This document shows, one piece after another, positions 22,580 through 31,590 of a DNA stretch of 64,000 nucleotides (the first letter of the stretch is position 1; every line of letters starts with the position of its first letter). The stretch covers positions 32,084,713-32,148,712 of the forward strand of contig OX243811.1 of assembly GCA_945859605.1 (NCBI GenBank), given 5' to 3'. The stretch is from Lumbricus rubellus. Taxonomy: Eukaryota > Annelida > Clitellata > Crassiclitellata > Lumbricidae. The notes under the pieces were generated by a model, which was not told the DNA's origin, made no database searches, and worked only from the letters and a program-made list of their open reading frames with translations. The translations under genes were made by a program, and so were the position numbers.

Positions 22580-22922
22580 TTTGGTGTCGTTGCGGTGAGA
22601 TAACGATCCAAGTTGCAGGAGAACGATCCTAAGTACGAACGGCGGGTCTACGTGCCAAGTTACGAACGGAGGGATTCTATCCAATCAACAGACGTTGCGG
22701 AGGAACGGACGCTGTGCATTTATCGAGGAGCCGAGCACACGGGAGAAGCAACGATACATCGAGCATCCGTACGTCAGTGAGAAACGACAACACAACGACT
22801 ACAAGGTAGAAAAACTTGCTTGTCTATTGAAGTGTGCATAAAGAATTGAAGTCAGTCAATTGCAAACATTTGAAGAGTAGCCTACTATTTATCGACTAGC
22901 ATCAGTAAAGTAAAGAAGTAAG
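22580..22922 (+). other. Leader and putative primer-binding site, copy 1
   Basis: Untranslated 343 nt between LTR and the ATG at 22923. TGGTGTCGTTGCGG directly after the LTR is the putative primer-binding site; the tRNA is not identified. Confidence 0.6.
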
Positions 22923-25900
22923 ATGGAGAAACTTACAGAGCAAAAGCAAGCGACTATTAAGAAGATGGCTTCCGAAAGAATAATAAAATTATTAATCGAA
23001 GCAGGTTTAGATGCAGAAGAAGTCGGACAGATGTCGAGGGAAAGTTTGATGAGAAATTTAGCCGAGGTTTGGGCTAAGAAAGAAGAAGAAGAAGAAGGTG
23101 CTGTCGGAGGCGATGCGGAGAAGCCAGTTGAGAAGCCACAGCCACCTATGTCTATAGAGGCGTTGCTACAACTCATGATGATGAGTAGACAGGAAGAGAA
23201 AGAACGTCGCCAAGAAGAGAAGGAGAAAGAAGAGCGACGGTGCCAAGAGGAGAAAGAGCGTAAACAAGAAGAAAAAGAGAAAGAAGAGCAGCGCAGACAA
23301 GAGGAGAAAGAGCGTAAACAAGAGGAGAAAGAGCGTAAACAAGAAGAAAAAGAGAAAGAAGAGCAGCGCAGACAAGAGGAGAAAGAGCGTAAACAAGAGG
23401 AGAAAGAGAAAGAGGAGCAACGAGCGGAAAGAGCAGAAAAATTAGAAAGGATAAGACAACAAGAGATAGACATGCAGAAGCAACAGTTCCAGCTTCAGTT
23501 AGAACAAATGAAAATAGATCGTGACGAATCAGAACGACGAAGGATGGAGTTAATGATAGAGTACGAAAAAGCAAGAAAAAGCGATGAAGAAATACGAAAG
23601 CAGCAGATTGAGGACAAAAAGGCTCGCGAGGAAGAAAAAGAAAAGATGCGTTTACAAGAACTGGAGAGAGCAGAAGAAATTCGTCAGGAAGAATTTCAAG
23701 CCGGAAAAGACAATTTGGCAAAAGCAGAAAGAGAAAGAGAAGAGCAGATGCAGTTAGAACAAAAGAAACTTGCTATCAAGGAGGCTCAACTTAAAGAAAT
23801 GGCCATTGAAAAAGAAGAACGCAGAAAGCAGTTAGAACTGTTGCAGCAGAAGATTGAACAAGAAGAACTGCGGAGAATCGAAGATCAAGATCGACTGAAG
23901 AAGAGGGACGAAGATGATCGTAAGAGCCGGGAAGTATCAGAACAGATTAGGCTCAAAGAAAGTGAGACAATGGTGTCCAAGATTAAGAAGATAGGTGACG
24001 CAATGAAGCATGTGTTACCGAAGATGCCGTATGATATGATGGAAGTGCCATTATATTTTGAAACAGTTGAAAATGCATTCAATAGCTTCGCTGTGGAAAA
24101 GCAATATTGGGTGAAATTGTTGTTGCCATTGATGACCCCGAGAGCGCGAACGGTATTGAATCGATTGTCATTTGAGAATTTAGATAAATACGATGCAGTG
24201 AAAGAGCACTTGTTGAAGGAATTCAAATTAACAGCTCGTGAGTACAGGTCAAGGTTTGCAGATGCCAAGAAGACAGCCGAAGAAACGTATACGATGTTCA
24301 CGGCTAGGCTGAAGAACCTGTTGAATTATTATGTCCGAAGTAGACGAGTGGACAAAGACTACGAGAAGCTGTTTGATTTGTTAGTGGCGGATAAGCTGAA
24401 AGAATGTTTACCACCAGGTCCCCTACAGTTTGTCTTAGCAAAAGAGGGCACAGAATGTTTGGAAGCTAGTAATGTTGCAGACCTCGCAGACATACATGTA
24501 AACAATCGAATTGGTGTGATGTTCCAAGACAAACCGAAATTTGAAGCATGGGGAAATAGCTCAAAGCCATTCAAGTGGAACAAGGATAGCAAAGACACCG
24601 GAAGCCAAGCCAAGAGTAATGATGCAAAGAAAGATAATTATTCTGGAAAGCAGTATTGGCAAGATAAGAAAGAGTCAACGTGGGACAGACAAGCCTACAA
24701 TCGAACTCCGCCGCTGGGACGCCCAACAGAAAGTAATGCATCATACACGCCGTACAACAAGTGGGAGAACAATGAGCAAAGAAGTTTTATAAAGAAACGT
24801 TGCCACAACTGTCATTCTGACAAACACCTAATAAAACATTGCCAAGCACCAGGAGCGGCAAATCTGAGGAAGAACTTTAGCAGAAGTGCAGAAAATCTTC
24901 GAGTAAACCAGATACAAGTGATGAATGCACCAGACCAGTTTGAAGAATCGGACGATCGTGAAACAGAAGTGAAGTCGGTAATGAAGTGTACGCCGCAGTT
25001 CACCATACAGAAAGAAGCGATAAAGACTACTTCCATTGCAGAAATTTGTCGAGAAACAAAAAGTAAAGAGGAGTGTCAACGCATAAAGAAGATATCGTTG
25101 CAGCATGTAAATGTGGAGATACGTGGGACTGATGGGCAGCCTGTGCAAGTCGAGGCGTTGGTTGACACGGGGACCGAGATACCAGTAATCAACGAGGAAC
25201 TACTGAAAGGAACGACAGTAGAAGAAATCGGCAGAGTTCATTTGCAATGTGTAGCTGGAGAGCCGATTCCAGCTAAGTTGGTGAAAATCGAAGTGCGGAT
25301 GAGCGGTCGTAACGAAGGAGCAGTTACAGAGGACAGGACAATAAATATCGCGCCATATTTAACTTTAGTGTGTGCCAGCATTCCAGCGGATCTGTGCAAA
25401 GAAAACAGAGAAAAGTTCTTGCTACATCCGGAGATAATTGCAGAATTGAAAGAGATTCCACCAGTGAGTGTATTGCAAGGGGAACTACAAGCGAATGTGA
25501 CTACAAGAGCACAAAGTCGGAGAGCAGAAGTCGAAGGCGGAGAAGATGAAACGATAAACGAAAGTTCGCAAGAAGATGACACGGACAGCGAAGATGAACT
25601 CAGCATTCAAGATGACGAAAGAACAACATCTGAGAACAATGAAACTGAAGAAGAGATGGCTGCATGTGAACGAAATGATAGTGAAGATTCCGGAAGCGAC
25701 GCTGAACTGGAGACAAGTATGAGGGACTTGTTCACAGAGAATTCGAACGATGAAAGACAGCTGGAAGATGCGAAGAAATTCGAGGAGCAGCAGAGAAATG
25801 ACGAGTCACTGAAATCGTGGTGGAGGATCGCTGAAGACAAAGGATCAGAGTTTAGCGTGGTGAATGGATTGATGTATAAGAAACATCAAATGCTGGATCA

Positions 25901-27269
25901 GCTAGTGTACCAGTTGGTGTTACCGAAAGAGAGAAGAATTCAAGTAATGGAATTAGCTCACGAGTCAGTATTTGGCGGACACTTGGGAGAAGAGAAGACA
26001 CGAGAGAGAATCAAGTTGTCCTTTGTCTGGCCAAAGATGCGTCGAGACGTGGTGAAATTTTGTAAGTCCTGTGAGAAGTGTCAGCTGAAGGCACGAAGTT
26101 TGGTGATGGATCGAGTGCCGATTACACCAATTCCAAGGGAAGATGTACCATTCCGACGGATGACTATGGACGTGGTAGGCCCAATAGAACCGAAGTCAGC
26201 AGCTGGGCATAAGTATTGCTTGTGCATAGTGGATTCATGTACAAGATGGCCGACAATCTTTTTGCTGAAGTCATTGACTGCTAAGGCTGTGTGCGAAGCT
26301 TTGATGAAGCTATTCATTGACGTGGGGGTGCCATCTGTGATCACCAGCGACAGAGGCACGAATTTTACAGCCAGTCTTACAAGGGAATTTTTGAAATTGA
26401 TGGGATGCTGTCCACGATTCGATTCACCAGGGCATCCAGAGGCAGCCGGATTAGTCGAGAGATGGAACCAGACGTTCAAGAAGATGGTACATCATGTCAT
26501 TGTGGAAAATCCAAAACAGTGGCATAAAATCATTCCGTTTACTGTATGGGCATTGAGAGAAGTTCCAAACGCAACGACAGGAGTGGCACCATATCTGCTG
26601 GTAGGCCTATATGGAAAAATGCCAAGAGGACCATTAACTATCTTAAAGGAAAGTTGGACCAAAGAAATAAATCTACCGCCAAACATTGGAGTACAACCAG
26701 CAAAGTACCTGAAGAACTTAAGAGCAGACATGGAGAAAGCTTTGATATTTGCTGATAATTGTGCAGAGGAAAAGCAAAAACAATACGCCAGTCAATACAA
26801 CAAGAGGGCCAAGGATAAAGAATTCGAACCAGGAGAAAACGTCATCGTCCTGTATCCAACGTCAACCAATAAATTGATCTCACGATGGCATGGTCCATGT
26901 ACAGTGCTACAAAGAAGATCCAAGTATTCGTATCTGGTGGATATGAATGAAAACGGCCGACGAATCGTCCATGCCAACAAAATGAGGAAGTTCATCGCAA
27001 GAACATTATCGTGTGGTCTCATCGTGGAAGAGGACGACGAATTCGGATCAGTGGTAGAGCTACCATTGAAAGAAGACCATGCAGAGACGACACAGAAATC
27101 GCTGCAATTGGACTATGAACAGATCGGACATCTTACGTGCGAGCAACAGAAACAGCTACTGGATGTACTGAACTGTTATGCAGACAGATTTTCGGACAAA
27201 CCTGGATTATGTACATTGGTAGAACAGGAAGTGGTGCTGAACCCAAAAATCCTAACACTTGTTAACTAA
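22923..27269 (+). CDS. Gag-protease-integrase polyprotein, copy 1 (1448 aa)
   Basis: Start ATG in the context AAGATGG. Residues about 60-355 are a charged coiled coil built from repeated EEKERKQ-type units. A gag capsid-like region follows (about 360-530), then a CCHC zinc knuckle C627-x2-C-x4-H-x4-C640, and an aspartic protease motif DTG at 748-750. A H2C2 integrase zinc finger starts near H1013; the integrase core has D1104, D1143 and E1179 (D-x38-D-x35-E). The C-terminus carries the FSDKPGL segment that normally leads into RT, then stops at NPKILTLVN. RT itself is missing. Relative to copy 2 it has a two-residue insertion near 1227. Confidence 0.92.
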   Translation: MEKLTEQKQATIKKMASERIIKLLIEAGLDAEEVGQMSRESLMRNLAEVWAKKEEEEEGAVGGDAEKPVEKPQPPMSIEALLQLMMMSRQEEKERRQEEKEKEERRCQEEKERKQEEKEKEEQRRQEEKERKQEEKERKQEEKEKEEQRRQEEKERKQEEKEKEEQRAERAEKLERIRQQEIDMQKQQFQLQLEQMKIDRDESERRRMELMIEYEKARKSDEEIRKQQIEDKKAREEEKEKMRLQELERAEEIRQEEFQAGKDNLAKAEREREEQMQLEQKKLAIKEAQLKEMAIEKEERRKQLELLQQKIEQEELRRIEDQDRLKKRDEDDRKSREVSEQIRLKESETMVSKIKKIGDAMKHVLPKMPYDMMEVPLYFETVENAFNSFAVEKQYWVKLLLPLMTPRARTVLNRLSFENLDKYDAVKEHLLKEFKLTAREYRSRFADAKKTAEETYTMFTARLKNLLNYYVRSRRVDKDYEKLFDLLVADKLKECLPPGPLQFVLAKEGTECLEASNVADLADIHVNNRIGVMFQDKPKFEAWGNSSKPFKWNKDSKDTGSQAKSNDAKKDNYSGKQYWQDKKESTWDRQAYNRTPPLGRPTESNASYTPYNKWENNEQRSFIKKRCHNCHSDKHLIKHCQAPGAANLRKNFSRSAENLRVNQIQVMNAPDQFEESDDRETEVKSVMKCTPQFTIQKEAIKTTSIAEICRETKSKEECQRIKKISLQHVNVEIRGTDGQPVQVEALVDTGTEIPVINEELLKGTTVEEIGRVHLQCVAGEPIPAKLVKIEVRMSGRNEGAVTEDRTINIAPYLTLVCASIPADLCKENREKFLLHPEIIAELKEIPPVSVLQGELQANVTTRAQSRRAEVEGGEDETINESSQEDDTDSEDELSIQDDERTTSENNETEEEMAACERNDSEDSGSDAELETSMRDLFTENSNDERQLEDAKKFEEQQRNDESLKSWWRIAEDKGSEFSVVNGLMYKKHQMLDQLVYQLVLPKERRIQVMELAHESVFGGHLGEEKTRERIKLSFVWPKMRRDVVKFCKSCEKCQLKARSLVMDRVPITPIPREDVPFRRMTMDVVGPIEPKSAAGHKYCLCIVDSCTRWPTIFLLKSLTAKAVCEALMKLFIDVGVPSVITSDRGTNFTASLTREFLKLMGCCPRFDSPGHPEAAGLVERWNQTFKKMVHHVIVENPKQWHKIIPFTVWALREVPNATTGVAPYLLVGLYGKMPRGPLTILKESWTKEINLPPNIGVQPAKYLKNLRADMEKALIFADNCAEEKQKQYASQYNKRAKDKEFEPGENVIVLYPTSTNKLISRWHGPCTVLQRRSKYSYLVDMNENGRRIVHANKMRKFIARTLSCGLIVEEDDEFGSVVELPLKEDHAETTQKSLQLDYEQIGHLTCEQQKQLLDVLNCYADRFSDKPGLCTLVEQEVVLNPKILTLVN

Positions 27270-27273
27270 TTGA

Positions 27274-27831
27274 TTGATATTTTTTGGTTTCTACAGACAA
27301 TTTATTTGTAATTTTGCTGAAATTGCTAAACCATTAACGGATTTAACTAGCAAGCAGACACCTGAGAACATTGTTTGGACTGAGGACCACCAGAAGTCTT
27401 TTGATTCTCTTAAAGAAATTGTTTTATCAAATGTGATTTTATACATGTTCGAGGTTGGCAAACCATTTAATTTGTACTGTGATAGCAGTGATTTTGCTGT
27501 GGGGGCTGTGCTGTCACAAGTGGACGATGAGGGGATAGAACGTCCCGTTTCATTTATCAGTCAGAAGCTGACAGATACCCAGAGGAGATGGGCGACGATT
27601 GAGAAGGAAGCCTATGCAATCATATGGGCTTTAAACAAATTGAAAGAAATTATTATTGGTTCCAAGATTAATGTGTTCACTGACCATAATCCTTTAGTTT
27701 ATTTGACTGAGTCAATGTCGAAGTCTGCTAAGTTAGTCCGATGGTCTTTATCATTGCAAAATTTTGACATTCTGTTGAACTATAAGAAGGGAAAGCTGAA
27801 TGTAGTAGCGGACTGCTTATCGAGATTGTAG
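27274..27831 (+). CDS. RT thumb remnant plus RNase H, copy 1 (about 185 aa)
   Basis: Begins in the conserved G-F-Y-R-x-F-I segment found after the RT palm of gypsy elements, then PLTDLTSK and the RNase H domain with LYCDSSDFAVGAVLSQ, EKEAYAIIWALNK and FTDHNPLVYL, giving the usual D, E and D catalytic residues. It ends NVVADCLSRL, a typical gypsy RNase H end. No ATG supports independent translation (the first codon of the open frame is TTG), and a stop separates it from the upstream ORF. It may be expressed by readthrough or reinitiation, or may be non-functional. Confidence 0.88.
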   Translation: MIFFGFYRQFICNFAEIAKPLTDLTSKQTPENIVWTEDHQKSFDSLKEIVLSNVILYMFEVGKPFNLYCDSSDFAVGAVLSQVDDEGIERPVSFISQKLTDTQRRWATIEKEAYAIIWALNKLKEIIIGSKINVFTDHNPLVYLTESMSKSAKLVRWSLSLQNFDILLNYKKGKLNVVADCLSRL

Positions 27832-27928
27832 TATAAGATATTTTGTGATTGCATTTAGTATAGGAATTGTTTGTATTTAGTTTAAGCATTATACGTTCGC
27901 TAATTTTTAAGATTAATTAGCTCTCTTC

Positions 27929-27945
27929 AAAAGAAAGGAAGGAGG
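27929..27945 (+). other. Polypurine tract, copy 1
   Basis: AAAAGAAAGGAAGGAGG three bases before the 3' LTR; the plus-strand priming site. The same tract is mirrored at 44763-44779 in copy 2. Confidence 0.88.
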
Positions 27946-27948
27946 TAA

Positions 27949-28458
27949 TGTAAGCTAATTTAATCAGTGCACGACGATTGTCGTACAGCGACGCAGGTAG
28001 GCCAACTGCAAATTGGCGCGCGGCGTCTGGACAGGTGGTTGTCTGGACAGCGCGTGATGTTTAGACGAGCGTACGTTGAGTGTACAAGGAGGGAGTGGAA
28101 GTGAAGAAGGAGTGTTGTGTGTTGAGAGCTGTTGAGATAGGCTGTAATAGTTGTTGTTGAGTTGCGATAGAGTAGACTGATGAAGGTAGTAGTCGTGTAG
28201 TTGTTATGATAACGCAAGTGTAGTCATTGTTGTGTTGTTGCTGATCGTTTTACTTTACATCGGATTTTGGAGTATAATAAGAAGACTTAAACACGTCGTC
28301 GTTGTTGGTTACAAAACAGTGAAAGTCTGTAGATTCTTTACCTAGCCATTTAGCTAATGAAACAGTTATCTAGGGATAGGCCTATGCTACCACGAACTTA
28401 TACGAAGAAGCTTCCGAAGAGACTGATAGGAGGAGGTGATCACAAGGAGGTTATCACA
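27949..28458 (+). repeat. 3' LTR, gypsy-like copy 1
   Basis: Same 510-bp length as the 5' LTR. One visible substitution relative to it. Confidence 0.92.
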
Positions 28459-28487
28459 TCATTATTATTATTAGCCTATTATTAGCC

Positions 28488-28526
<39 letters not shown>

Positions 28527-28806
28527 GAGGTGTACGAGACAATTTGTCCACTCCTGGGGAACATAACACACGACAATTATTATTATTATTAATTATTATT
28601 ATTATTATTAAACGAGTATAATATTATATTATTATTATTAAACGAATATAATATTAATAATAGTAATTATTATTATTATTATTACTGCTTCTCTTGTTTA
28701 TTGTACTTTCTGTTACTGATGCTGTTTTTTTATGATATTAAAAGGTATATATTATAGTAATAATAATAATAATAATAATAATATAATAAAAATTATAATA
28801 TTAGAA
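28459..28806. repeat. (ATT/TAA)n tract with a 49-bp unique island
   Basis: Right continuation of the split ATT array. A non-repetitive island (28526-28574, CGAGGTGTACGAGACAATTT to ACACACGACA) lies inside it, and TAA repeats resume up to the non-LTR element. Confidence 0.85.
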
Positions 28807-28808
28807 AA

Positions 28809-31421
28809 GTGCTCAAACATATACCAAGAGGAGCACGATTCGCATGCGCAAAAGCTCTCACTTCTATACTGAGGAACATCATGGAGAAACCGAAGAACGT
28901 CGAAGCATGGCATCAGCTGTTGTGGTTTGCGCCTAACATTCTAGCGCAACCAGCTCGGGCGGGCAAGAGACGTAACCTGACCAACGTCATAAAGAAAAGA
29001 CTGGACAGACAAGAGCATCTGGATAATGAGATGGAACACGAAGGCGGACAGGGTAGACGCAGAGAAAGGGTTAATGACAGAGACTTGCTTCTTGCAGCTG
29101 TCAACGCCAAACTAGAGGAGGGGAACATAAGAGCAGCATCCCGCATCTTATGCAATAGAGACCATCCGGTCAGAGCGACGGCGGAAAACTGGGCAGCCAT
29201 GCAGGAAAAACATCCGACAGATGAGCTGCCATCCAGGATGGCGGATCTTCCGGATCCGGATAACAATTCCGCATACCAAATGCTGGAGACGGAACTTGTT
29301 GGATTGGTGAGATCGTTCCCCGTTGGATCGGCCGGCGGACCGGACGGATTCCGACCTCAGCTCCTCGTGGATCTTATCAACAACAAAGAGTCTTCGCAGG
29401 AACTCATCCAGGCATTAACGGGATTTGTTAACACCATGCTGAGGGGCGAATGTCCAGAGGAGATCCGTAGATTGATGTTTGGAGGTACACTGATTGCGCT
29501 ATCCAAAAGCAATGGTGGCCTCAGACCAATAGTGGTCGGTTATGTCTGGAGGAGACTAACAGCAAAGGCGGCAAATAAATATGCGGTTGATAAACTGGCA
29601 TCCTTCTTCGCCCCTCTCCAGGTCGGCATAGCTACCCCTGGTGGGTGCGAGACGGCGGTTCATGCTGCCAGAGCATTTGTGACAAACATGCCCCAGGGAC
29701 AGGTCTTCGTCAAGCTAGACTTCAGCAACGCTTTTAATACACTGAGACGAGACGTGATGCTGCGGGCAGTTTATGAGACCATACCTGACCTTTATCCGTT
29801 TATACATCAGTCATATGCAGCGGAGTCAATGCTTCAATTCGGGGAGTTCGTGGTCAGATCACAGATGGGACCACAGCAAGGGGACCCTTTGGGTCCTCTG
29901 CTTTTCTGTCTGCCACTGCAGCCTGCCTTGCGGTCACTGACATCCGACTTTCGAGTCGGGTACCTGGATGACCTATCATTAGGCGGAAGAACGGAGGACG
30001 TGGACCACGACATGAACATCATACTAGGCTTGGAGTCGACTCTAGGCCTATCCCTGAATAGACAGAAGTGCGAAATCTTGGGTGGTGAAAATATAGCAGA
30101 GACGACATTCGAGGACTTCAAGCGAGTTACCATGGACTCGATTACTCTGCTAGGAGCACCACTCTGCAAAGGACCGGCACTAGATGAAGCATTGGAGGAA
30201 CATTCAAAGAAACTGGAGCAGGCAATGGTGGACTTGAGGAGGTTGCCCACGCAGGGAGCTCTGCTGCTTATAAGATCTTGCTTCGGGGCGGCGAGGGTAA
30301 CCTTCCTGCTCAGAACCGCACAATGCTGGGAACACCCGTTGCTGAGCGAAATGGATCAACAGATGAGAATTGGATTGGAAGCAATCGTTAACATCAGACT
30401 GAGCGACATCCAATGGATACAGGCGACATTACCGATAAGAGACGGTGGATTGGGAATTAGGAGGCTTCAGATGCTGGCATCTTCCGCATATCTTGCATCA
30501 GCTGCATCAGCCAGAAATCTTCAATCCGCTATTCTTCACTCGGATGTTTGGCAAGACATCTTCAGGGATGCAATTCTTTCTGCTCGCGAGGCCACGCTCC
30601 CAAACGGTGCGTTAGAGGACATCACTGCACAGAGGGTTTGGGACAGACCGCTTATTGAAAAAGATCTAGCTGAGGTGTGGCGCTCGGCTACAGATCCGAT
30701 TTCCAGGGCCAGATTGGGGGCAGTGACTGCCGATCATGCTGGTGACTGGATGGCTGTCTTCCCAATCGCCTCTTGCGGACTGTGCCTCAGTGATGAGGCT
30801 GTCCGAGTTGCGATAGGCCTACGCCTAGGTCTGGATCTGTGCGAGCCACACACGTGTCAATGCGGCGAGACAACAGATATGAGAGGTTATCATGGTCTGG
30901 CCTGTAAGCTGTCTGGAGGGAGAAGTGGCAGACACTTCGCAATGAATGACACCATCTGGAGGGCCCTCCAGCGAGCTGAAGTTCCGAGCACCAAAGAACC
31001 AGCAGGCCTGCTTCGAAGCGACGGAAAAAGACCAGATGGAGCGACATTAATACCGTGGTCAAGAGGAAAATATATGACTTGGGATGCCACCAGCGTACAC
31101 ACGTGCGCAACGTCATATATACACCTCACATCCTTAAAACCTGGAGCAGCAGCAGAGATGGCAGCATCGAAGAAGACTACAAAGTATGCAGAAACCCCCA
31201 CCACACATGATTTTATTCCAGTGGCACTGGAGACTCTAGGCCCCATCAACGCTCAGGGTCGGGAGTTCTTGTCAGAACTTGGTCGGCGTCTAACCATGGT
31301 TTCTGGGGATCCGCAGGAGACGGCACGTTTGTTTCAGCGCCTTTCCATTTGCACGCAGAAGTTCAATGCCGTTGCATTTCGAGGCACTTTTGCACAATTG
31401 ACCGACGAGGATGACCGTTAA
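28809..31421 (+). CDS. Non-LTR reverse transcriptase with RLE domain, 5' partial (870 codons open)
   Basis: The open frame starts with GTG right at the repeat edge; the first ATG is at 28881, and the true N-terminus is probably lost. RT motifs: AGGPDGFRPQ, GLRPIVVGYVWRRL, the motif-A D304 in FVKLDFSNAFN, QQGDPLGPLLF and YLDD at 385-388. A thumb follows. The C-terminus has a C683-x-C685-x9-H695-x3-C699 finger and R741-P742-D743-x15-D759 with WD, the layout of the R2-type restriction-like endonuclease. It would nick target DNA and prime reverse transcription there. No internal stop is seen, so the truncated copy is young. Clade assignment within RLE elements is uncertain. Confidence 0.85.
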   Translation: MLKHIPRGARFACAKALTSILRNIMEKPKNVEAWHQLLWFAPNILAQPARAGKRRNLTNVIKKRLDRQEHLDNEMEHEGGQGRRRERVNDRDLLLAAVNAKLEEGNIRAASRILCNRDHPVRATAENWAAMQEKHPTDELPSRMADLPDPDNNSAYQMLETELVGLVRSFPVGSAGGPDGFRPQLLVDLINNKESSQELIQALTGFVNTMLRGECPEEIRRLMFGGTLIALSKSNGGLRPIVVGYVWRRLTAKAANKYAVDKLASFFAPLQVGIATPGGCETAVHAARAFVTNMPQGQVFVKLDFSNAFNTLRRDVMLRAVYETIPDLYPFIHQSYAAESMLQFGEFVVRSQMGPQQGDPLGPLLFCLPLQPALRSLTSDFRVGYLDDLSLGGRTEDVDHDMNIILGLESTLGLSLNRQKCEILGGENIAETTFEDFKRVTMDSITLLGAPLCKGPALDEALEEHSKKLEQAMVDLRRLPTQGALLLIRSCFGAARVTFLLRTAQCWEHPLLSEMDQQMRIGLEAIVNIRLSDIQWIQATLPIRDGGLGIRRLQMLASSAYLASAASARNLQSAILHSDVWQDIFRDAILSAREATLPNGALEDITAQRVWDRPLIEKDLAEVWRSATDPISRARLGAVTADHAGDWMAVFPIASCGLCLSDEAVRVAIGLRLGLDLCEPHTCQCGETTDMRGYHGLACKLSGGRSGRHFAMNDTIWRALQRAEVPSTKEPAGLLRSDGKRPDGATLIPWSRGKYMTWDATSVHTCATSYIHLTSLKPGAAAEMAASKKTTKYAETPTTHDFIPVALETLGPINAQGREFLSELGRRLTMVSGDPQETARLFQRLSICTQKFNAVAFRGTFAQLTDEDDR

Positions 31422-31457
31422 CTCCAGAACAACAATGTTTTTATTATTGATTTTAAA

Positions 31458-31484
31458 GCCTGAGGGATCATTTATACCTCGGGC
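31458..31484 (+). other. 3'-UTR hairpin next to poly(A)
   Basis: GCCTGAGG pairs with CCTCGGGC (one G-T pair) around an 11-nt loop, two bases before the poly(A). A likely recognition structure for the element's own RT. Confidence 0.65.
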
Positions 31485-31530
<46 letters not shown>

Positions 31531-31533
<3 letters not shown>

Positions 31534-31590
31534 TAGTAATAAATAAACAAATAAATAAATTAATAATAATAATTATTATTATTATATATG
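31531..31590. repeat. TAA-rich tract after the non-LTR element
   Basis: AATAAATAAAC- and TAATAATAATAA-type sequence; right side of the same split array. Confidence 0.85.

Larger units (their letters stand above)
22070..28458 (+). mobile_element. RT-less Ty3/gypsy-type LTR retroelement, copy 1 (Gmr1-like order)
   Basis: Complete insertion: 510-bp LTRs with TG...CA ends, 5-bp TSD TCATT (22065-22069, 28459-28463), a leader, one long gag-protease-integrase ORF, a short RT-tail/RNase H ORF, and a polypurine tract (27929-27945). Integrase precedes RNase H, unlike standard gypsy elements but as in the Gmr1-like group of deuterostomes. The fingers/palm region of reverse transcriptase, with the catalytic YxDD box, is absent. 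The LTRs differ visibly at one site (C at about 22181, T at about 28060), so the insertion is recent. It must have used an RT supplied in trans. Confidence 0.9.
28807..31530 (+). mobile_element. 5'-truncated non-LTR retroelement with restriction-like endonuclease, in a TAA tract
   Basis: One ORF, a roughly 65-bp 3' UTR with a hairpin, and a 44-nt poly(A) (31487-31530), inserted between TAA-type repeats. The endonuclease is C-terminal and of the RPD...D type, which places it with RLE-bearing lineages (R2/R4/NeSL-like). Dong/R4 elements are known to insert in TAA repeats, so this site may be targeted. The missing N-terminal DNA-binding region and the abrupt start inside the repeat indicate 5' truncation. 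Confidence 0.8.

Noticed and set aside
23166..23721. Long Ser/Phe/Leu-rich antisense frames over gag
   Set aside because: Shadows of the repetitive Glu/Lys-rich coiled coil on the opposite strand.
27276..27297. TTTCTACAG as a 3' splice site, which would make the RT gap an intron remnant
   Set aside because: The bases encode the conserved GFYRQF segment in frame, so they are coding; no matching 5' donor with RT sequence exists.
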